Source of the DNA: Frigoribacterium sp. CG_9.8
GTDB lineage: Bacteria > Actinomycetota > Actinomycetes > Actinomycetales > Microbacteriaceae
Direction: 5' to 3'
Length of the DNA: 64,000 nucleotides
Assembly: GCF_015751965.1 (NCBI RefSeq)
Contig: NZ_JADOVH010000001.1
Span: forward strand, 620,001-684,000
The notes beneath the pieces were generated by a model, which ran no database searches, was not told where the DNA came from, and saw only the letters and a list, made by a program, of their open reading frames with translations. Within the stretch, counting starts at the first letter, position 1. Each line of letters begins with the position of its first letter. Shown here piece by piece: positions 59,407 through 64,000 of this stretch. The position numbers were made by a program, and so were the translations under genes.

Positions 59407-61968
59407 GTGAAGGCCATCCGTCGTTTTACCGTCCGTACCGTGCTCCCCGATGTGCTTGCACCGTTGGAGCAGCTCGCCACCAATCTGCGCTGGTCCTGGC
59501 ACCTTCCGACCCGACGCCTGTTCGAAGACCTTTCTCCGCAGCTGTGGGAGTCGAGCAAACACGATCCGATCGGCTTGCTCGGTGAGATCGAGCCGGCTCG
59601 CCTGCACGAGCTCGCTGCCGACCAGGACTTCGTCGCGCGCGTCGCGGAGCTGGGGCGCGACCTGCACACCTACTTGACCGAGCCGCGCTGGTACCAGCAG
59701 ACGGTGACCGAGGCTGCACCGAGTGCGATCGGCTACTTCTCGCCAGAGTTCGGCATCGCTGCGGCACTGCCGCAGTATTCTGGCGGTCTCGGTATTCTCG
59801 CCGGCGATCACCTCAAGAGCGCTTCCGACCTCGGCGTGCCGATCATCGGTGTCGGGCTCTTTTACCGTTCTGGCTACTTCGCCCAATCCATCTCACCGGA
59901 CGGTTGGCAGCAGGAGTCCTATCCCGTGCTCGATCCGGATGGGCTCCCGCTGTCGGTGCTGCGTCATCCGGATGGCTCGGCGGCCCAGGTCGCCCTCGCA
60001 CTCCCCGGCGACCGAGCGCTCTACGCGCGCATCTGGCAGGTCGCGGTCGGACGCATCCGCCTGTTGCTGCTCGACACCGACATCCCGGAGAACGAGGATG
60101 CCCTGCGCTCGGTGACCGATCGCCTCTATGGCGGCGGCGGAGAGCATCGCCTGCTGCAGGAGCTCCTGCTCGGTATCGGTGGTGTGCGGGCGATCAAGCT
60201 GCTCACCGAGCTGACGGATGCGGATGCGCCCGAGCTGTATCACACCAATGAGGGCCACGCTGGATTCCTGGGGCTCGAGCGCATCAGCGATCTGATCGGC
60301 GACGGGCTGTCCTTCGATGAGGCGCTGCAGGTGGTTCGCGCTGGCACCGTGTTCACGACGCACACGCCGGTTCCGGCTGGCATCGATCGCTTCGACTCCT
60401 CGCTTGTGCGGCAGTACTTCTCCACCGACCTGCTTCCCGGGGTTTCAGTCGACGACGTGCTGCAACTCGGCGCCGAGAACTTCGAGGGCGGAACGGACGA
60501 CACCTTCAACATGGCCGTGATGGGCCTTCGTCTCGGACAGCGCGCCAACGGCGTGTCCCAGTTGCACGGCGAGGTGAGTCGCGGCATGTTCGGTGCGCTC
60601 TGGCCCGGATTCGATGCCGATGATGTGCCGATCACGTCGGTGACGAATGGCGTACACGCCCCAACCTGGACCGACCCCGCACTCGTGGCGCTGGCCCGCG
60701 ACCGCCTCGGCACCTCAGACACGACGACCGCCGACTGGGCATCCGAAGCGGTCAGCGACGCCGACCTGTGGTCTGTACGCAACAGCATGCGGCAGCAGCT
60801 CGTGACAGATGCCCGCGCGCGCGTCTCGGCGGCCTGGGGGGAACAGAATCCCGGCATCCGCGACCCGGCCTGGTTCTCCCAGCTGCTCGATCCGAACGTG
60901 CTCACGATCGGGTTCGCCCGCCGCGTGCCCACCTACAAGCGCCTCACGCTGATGCTGCACGACCCCGAGCGCCTCCGCTCGCTCCTGCTCTCTCCTGAAC
61001 ACCCGGTGCAGATAGTGATCGCCGGCAAGTCACATCCCGCCGATGACGAGGGCAAGCGCCTCATCCAGAAGCTGGTGGAATTCTCGCAGGAGCCGGAGAT
61101 CCGCAAGCGAATGGTCTTTCTGCCCAACTACGACATCGCCATGGCCCAACTGCTGTACCCGGGAACGGATGTCTGGCTGAACAACCCCCTTCGTCCACTC
61201 GAGGCCTGCGGCACCTCCGGCATGAAGGCGGCGCTGAACGGCTCGCTCAACCTCTCCATTCTGGATGGATGGTGGGCCGAGTTCTATGACGAGGAAAACG
61301 GTTGGGCCATCCCAAGTGCCGACTCCGCCGGGGACTCCGCCGAGCGCGACAAGCTCGAGGCGAACTCCATGTACGACCTCATCGAGCACCAGATCGCCCC
61401 GCGGTTTTACGATCGGGGCGACGACGGGGTGCCGACGCGCTGGGTGGAGTCCATCCGCCACACCCTGTCGACGCTCTCGTTTGAGCTCTCCGCCGACCGC
61501 ATGGTGCGCGAGTACGTGCAGCGGCTGTACGTGCCATCCGCTGCCGCCCACCGCACCATCTCGGCCGAGCGGTTCGCGCCTGCGCGCGCCCTGGCCGCGT
61601 GGAAGTCGCGGGTGACCGCGGCCTGGCCACAGGTGTCGGTCACGCACGTCGAGTCCGGGGGAGTGGATGCCGTTCCGCAGGTCGGCGACGAACTGCACGT
61701 GCGGGCTCACGTCAACCTCGCCGGGCTGACCCCAGCGGATGTCTCGGTGGAGGTCGTCTACGGCCGCGCGCGCGAAAACGATCGGCTGGAGAACCCGCAC
61801 AGCGTGGAACTCGTTCCCTCACCGAGCGTCGGCGACCACTTGGCCCAGTTCGCCGGCACCGTGACGCTGTCACGTGCGGGCAGTTTCGGATACAACGTGC
61901 GGGTTGTGCCGCGACATCCGCTGTTGGCAAGCTCGGCGGAACTGGGGCTGATCGCGGTCGCCTCGTAG
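59407..61968 (+). CDS. glgP: Alpha-glucan phosphorylase
   Basis: 853-aa GT35 enzyme releasing glucose-1-phosphate from alpha-glucan. It belongs to the actinobacterial branch whose N-terminus starts NLRWSWHLPTRRLFEDLSP. Active-site segments are ALPQYSGGLGILAGDHLKSASDLGVP, TVFTTHTPVPAGIDRF, and the PLP site NPLRPLEACGTSGMKAALNG, where the Lys forms the Schiff base. Divergent from glgE across 135 bp, so breakdown and synthesis genes share a regulatory region. Polymer chain length preference is unknown. Confidence 0.95.
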   Translation: MKAIRRFTVRTVLPDVLAPLEQLATNLRWSWHLPTRRLFEDLSPQLWESSKHDPIGLLGEIEPARLHELAADQDFVARVAELGRDLHTYLTEPRWYQQTVTEAAPSAIGYFSPEFGIAAALPQYSGGLGILAGDHLKSASDLGVPIIGVGLFYRSGYFAQSISPDGWQQESYPVLDPDGLPLSVLRHPDGSAAQVALALPGDRALYARIWQVAVGRIRLLLLDTDIPENEDALRSVTDRLYGGGGEHRLLQELLLGIGGVRAIKLLTELTDADAPELYHTNEGHAGFLGLERISDLIGDGLSFDEALQVVRAGTVFTTHTPVPAGIDRFDSSLVRQYFSTDLLPGVSVDDVLQLGAENFEGGTDDTFNMAVMGLRLGQRANGVSQLHGEVSRGMFGALWPGFDADDVPITSVTNGVHAPTWTDPALVALARDRLGTSDTTTADWASEAVSDADLWSVRNSMRQQLVTDARARVSAAWGEQNPGIRDPAWFSQLLDPNVLTIGFARRVPTYKRLTLMLHDPERLRSLLLSPEHPVQIVIAGKSHPADDEGKRLIQKLVEFSQEPEIRKRMVFLPNYDIAMAQLLYPGTDVWLNNPLRPLEACGTSGMKAALNGSLNLSILDGWWAEFYDEENGWAIPSADSAGDSAERDKLEANSMYDLIEHQIAPRFYDRGDDGVPTRWVESIRHTLSTLSFELSADRMVREYVQRLYVPSAAAHRTISAERFAPARALAAWKSRVTAAWPQVSVTHVESGGVDAVPQVGDELHVRAHVNLAGLTPADVSVEVVYGRARENDRLENPHSVELVPSPSVGDHLAQFAGTVTLSRAGSFGYNVRVVPRHPLLASSAELGLIAVAS

Positions 61969-61993
61969 CTTTCAGTGCGCCGTGGCCACGCAC

Positions 61994-62467
61994 TCAGTTT
62001 CGTGCGATCGATGCCACCACAGCCGTGGTCGCCCGAATCAGGTCGTGCGGGGCGAGTTCGAGGTCGAACCCGCGACGCCCCCCGGAGACGAACACCGTGT
62101 CGAATAACTCTGCGGTCTCGTCGAGCACGGTGCGCAGCAGGGTCTTCTGACCGATCGGACTGATGCCGCCGACCAGGTATCCCGTGCGCCTCTCTGCCAT
62201 GGCTGGGTCAGCCAGTACTGCTTTTTTTGCGCCGAGCACGCTGGCAAAGGTCTTGAGATCGAGCATGCCCGATACCGGGACTATGGCGACGGCGAGAGTG
62301 CCATCGACATCCGCCACAAGCGTCTTGAACACCCGTGCTGGCTCGAGGCCGAGCACGGTCGCTGCCTCCAAACCAAAGCTCGTGTTCGCCGTGTCATGCG
62401 CGTAGCCATGTTCGATAAAGGCAATGCCCAGAGCTGCGAGGGCGACAGTGGCGGGGGTGGCGGTCAC
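61994..62467 (-). CDS. ybaK: YbaK/ProXp-type aminoacyl-tRNA deacylase
   Basis: 157-aa editing-domain protein that clears misacylated Cys-tRNAPro (YbaK) or related species. Conserved core LGLEPARVFKTLVADVDG, the Lys in FKTL, VSGMLDLKTFASVLGAKKA and the GYLVGGISPIGQK loop are present. GTG 62467 overlaps the glgX stop (GTGA), so it is cotranscribed with glgX, an accidental-looking partnership seen in several actinobacteria. Convergent with glgP. Confidence 0.93.
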   Translation of the reverse strand: MTATPATVALAALGIAFIEHGYAHDTANTSFGLEAATVLGLEPARVFKTLVADVDGTLAVAIVPVSGMLDLKTFASVLGAKKAVLADPAMAERRTGYLVGGISPIGQKTLLRTVLDETAELFDTVFVSGGRRGFDLELAPHDLIRATTAVVASIARN

Positions 62468-63999
62468 GATGAGTGTGCGAGAAACAACTGCATCGAGGCT
62501 GGCGCGAGAATCTGCTGCGAACCGGGCGCGTGCATCTCGACGGTGGCAGTGTCGTGAGCGCCGTGGGCGGCAGTGTCGTCAGCGCTGTTCCAGAGCAGTT
62601 CGTAGGATGTCACTCCGTCGTGATGCGGAAGGATCACGGTCTCGGGCGCTTCCAGTCCGTGCACGATGAGCAGGATGCGATTGAACTCCTCGAACTCGGG
62701 CGTGGATGCCGCGAGGTACTGGAGCGTGCGCTCTTTCGGTGAGTCCCAATCCTCGATCGACATCGAGAGGCCCTCTTTGTTGAACCAGTCCATCTGGGTT
62801 GCCGACGGCACAGTCTCGCCGAAGATTCCAAAGCGGCTCGGGCGCAGTGCCGGGTTTTCCCGCCGCAGTCTCAGCAGCTTCTGTGAGACCAGCAGCAGCT
62901 CGTCCTGCCAATCTTCACGCTCCCACGGTAGCCATGTCAGCTCACTGTCATGACAATAGGCGTTGTTGTTCCCTCGCTGGCTGCGACCGAATTCGTCGCC
63001 GGCTGTGATCATCGGTAAGCCAGCAGAGAGCAGCAGGGTGCCGAGCAGGTTGCGGATGGCTTTCTCGCGCGCGGAGAGAATTATCGGGTCGTGGGTCGGA
63101 CCTTCCACCCCATAGTTGAACGAGTGGTTGCTGTCGGTACCGTCACGGTTGTTTTCGCCGTTTCCGAGATTGTGCTTGTGGTTGTAGGCAGTGAGATCTG
63201 CGAGGGTGAAGCCGTCGTGCGCCGTGACGAAGTTCACAGAGGCGAGCGGCCCGCGCTCCTGAGAAAAGACGCCCCTAGAGCCGGAGAGCTTCGAAGCGAA
63301 CGGACCGATGCCGATCGGTGCTACCCCGTTCGCGCGAGCCGCAGCAATATCAGTGAGCCAGAAATCGCGGGTGCGGTCACGATAGTCGTCGTTCCACTCC
63401 GACCACGGCTCAGGAAAGTTGCCGACCTGCCAGCCGCCCATCCCCACGTCCCAGGGTTCGGCGATCATCTTCACGCCCTGCAGCTGAGGATCGGAAACGA
63501 TCGCCTCGATCAGCGGATGATGCGGGTCGAAATCACCCCGTTCGTCACGCCCGAGAGTCGCAGCGAGATCGAACCGAAAACCATCGATCTGCACCTCGTT
63601 TGCCCAGTACCGCAAAGAATCGAGCACGAGCTGCTGCGCGGCCGGCAGTGCGAAGTTCACGGTGTTGCCGCATCCGGTCACATCGATGTAGCTGCCCGCG
63701 GAATCCTGCCGATAATACGACGCGTTGTCGAGACCGCGCAGGGAGGTAGTCACACCGGTCGCACCCTCTTCGGCGGTGTGGTTATAGACCACGTCGAGAA
63801 CGACCTCGAGCCCAGCCTCGTGGAGCAGCTTGACCATGCCCTTGAATTCCCGCAGCACAGCGCCGGTGCCACCAAACTGGGCGTCCCGGCTGGCGTACGC
63901 AGCGTGAGGGGTGAAGAAATTTAGAGTGTTGTAGCCCCAGTAATTGCTGAGGCCCTGGGTGATGAGACGCTGTTCGCTCACGAACTGATGCACGGGCAA
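62464..63999 (-). CDS. glgX: Glycogen debranching enzyme GlgX (N-terminus outside window)
   Basis: GH13 isoamylase-type enzyme that cleaves alpha-1,6 branches of phosphorylase-limit glucan. The 511 residues seen lack the N-terminal CBM48 part, which lies beyond base 64000; no start can be assigned. Catalytic Asp in IDGFRFDLAATLGRD, Glu in VKMIAEPWDVG and Asp in VTAHDGFTLADL are present, as is DVVYNHTAEEG. A 24-bp tandem repeat lies near the C-terminus. Debranching feeds GlgP. Confidence 0.95.
   Translation of the reverse strand: MPVHQFVSEQRLITQGLSNYWGYNTLNFFTPHAAYASRDAQFGGTGAVLREFKGMVKLLHEAGLEVVLDVVYNHTAEEGATGVTTSLRGLDNASYYRQDSAGSYIDVTGCGNTVNFALPAAQQLVLDSLRYWANEVQIDGFRFDLAATLGRDERGDFDPHHPLIEAIVSDPQLQGVKMIAEPWDVGMGGWQVGNFPEPWSEWNDDYRDRTRDFWLTDIAAARANGVAPIGIGPFASKLSGSRGVFSQERGPLASVNFVTAHDGFTLADLTAYNHKHNLGNGENNRDGTDSNHSFNYGVEGPTHDPIILSAREKAIRNLLGTLLLSAGLPMITAGDEFGRSQRGNNNAYCHDSELTWLPWEREDWQDELLLVSQKLLRLRRENPALRPSRFGIFGETVPSATQMDWFNKEGLSMSIEDWDSPKERTLQYLAASTPEFEEFNRILLIVHGLEAPETVILPHHDGVTSYELLWNSADDTAAHGAHDTATVEMHAPGSQQILAPASMQLFLAHSS
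62542..62589 (-). repeat. 24-bp tandem repeat near the glgX 3' end
   Basis: Two adjacent 24-mers (62542-62565, 62566-62589) differ at three positions and encode, in glgX, NSADDTAA and HGAHDTAT. Confidence 0.75.
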
Positions 64000-64000
64000 C

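Overview
The window looks like high-GC actinobacterial chromosome, most likely family Microbacteriaceae (order Micrococcales). The evidence is the gene order (ffh, rpsP-khpA-rimM-trmD, rplS-lepB-rnhB-DUF2469, yraN-comM-dprA, xerC, rpsB-tsf-pyrH-frr-cdsA), two F420-type luciferase-like oxidoreductases, a Scy-like polar-growth coiled-coil protein, DivIVA-repeat proteins and a GlgE-type alpha-glucan gene set. I cannot name the species from sequence alone. No tRNA, rRNA, CRISPR array, phage or insertion sequence was recognised.

Region 1 (1-10009, + strand) is one tightly coupled operon. It holds an OpuC/Yeh-type quaternary-ammonium ABC importer (permease, ATPase, permease, lipoprotein), a formaldehyde-activating-enzyme (Fae) homologue, an enolase-superfamily (mandelate racemase type) enzyme, two aldehyde dehydrogenases, a beta-hydroxyacid dehydrogenase and an iron-type alcohol dehydrogenase. 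Nearly all junctions are 4-nt overlaps. It reads like uptake and oxidative breakdown of a small, possibly methylated, osmolyte-like compound; the substrate is unknown. This is the best candidate for an undescribed pathway.

Region 2 (10010-18387) is accessory: an SGNH hydrolase and an alpha/beta hydrolase, each broken by a single-base homopolymer frameshift; an ABC-F ribosome-protection-type ATPase; an ABC-2 exporter divergent from a NarL-type two-component system; and a RelB/RelE-type toxin-antitoxin pair with an obvious palindromic operator.

Region 3 (18388-41511) is mostly housekeeping: gamma-carbonic anhydrase family protein, aldo/keto reductase, two F420-type oxidoreductases, SRP protein Ffh, amidase, DMT exporter, the S16-RimM-TrmD block, Map, L19, signal peptidase, RNase HII, S9 peptidase, DNA-processing genes, XerC-type recombinase and an M23-type peptidase. 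Region 4 (41512-48808) carries ribosomal protein S2, EF-Ts, UMP kinase, RRF and CdsA, followed by cell-wall and polarity genes. Region 5 (48815-54887) has an AI-2E-family permease, a Scy-like protein built on 27 consecutive 11-residue repeats, a two-part membrane/lipoprotein fusion and a CnoX-like protein. Region 6 (55009-64000) is alpha-glucan metabolism: GlgE and GlgB in one operon, GlgP divergent, then YbaK and a GlgX cut by the window edge.

Two signals cut across the annotation. First, many genes have a TAnnnT hexamer (often TAGGCT) ending 6-9 nt before the start codon and no usable Shine-Dalgarno, which suggests leaderless mRNAs. Second, short tandem repeats (8, 14, 15, 18, 22, 24 and 36 bp) sit at gene ends, gene starts or inside variable linkers of otherwise conserved genes.
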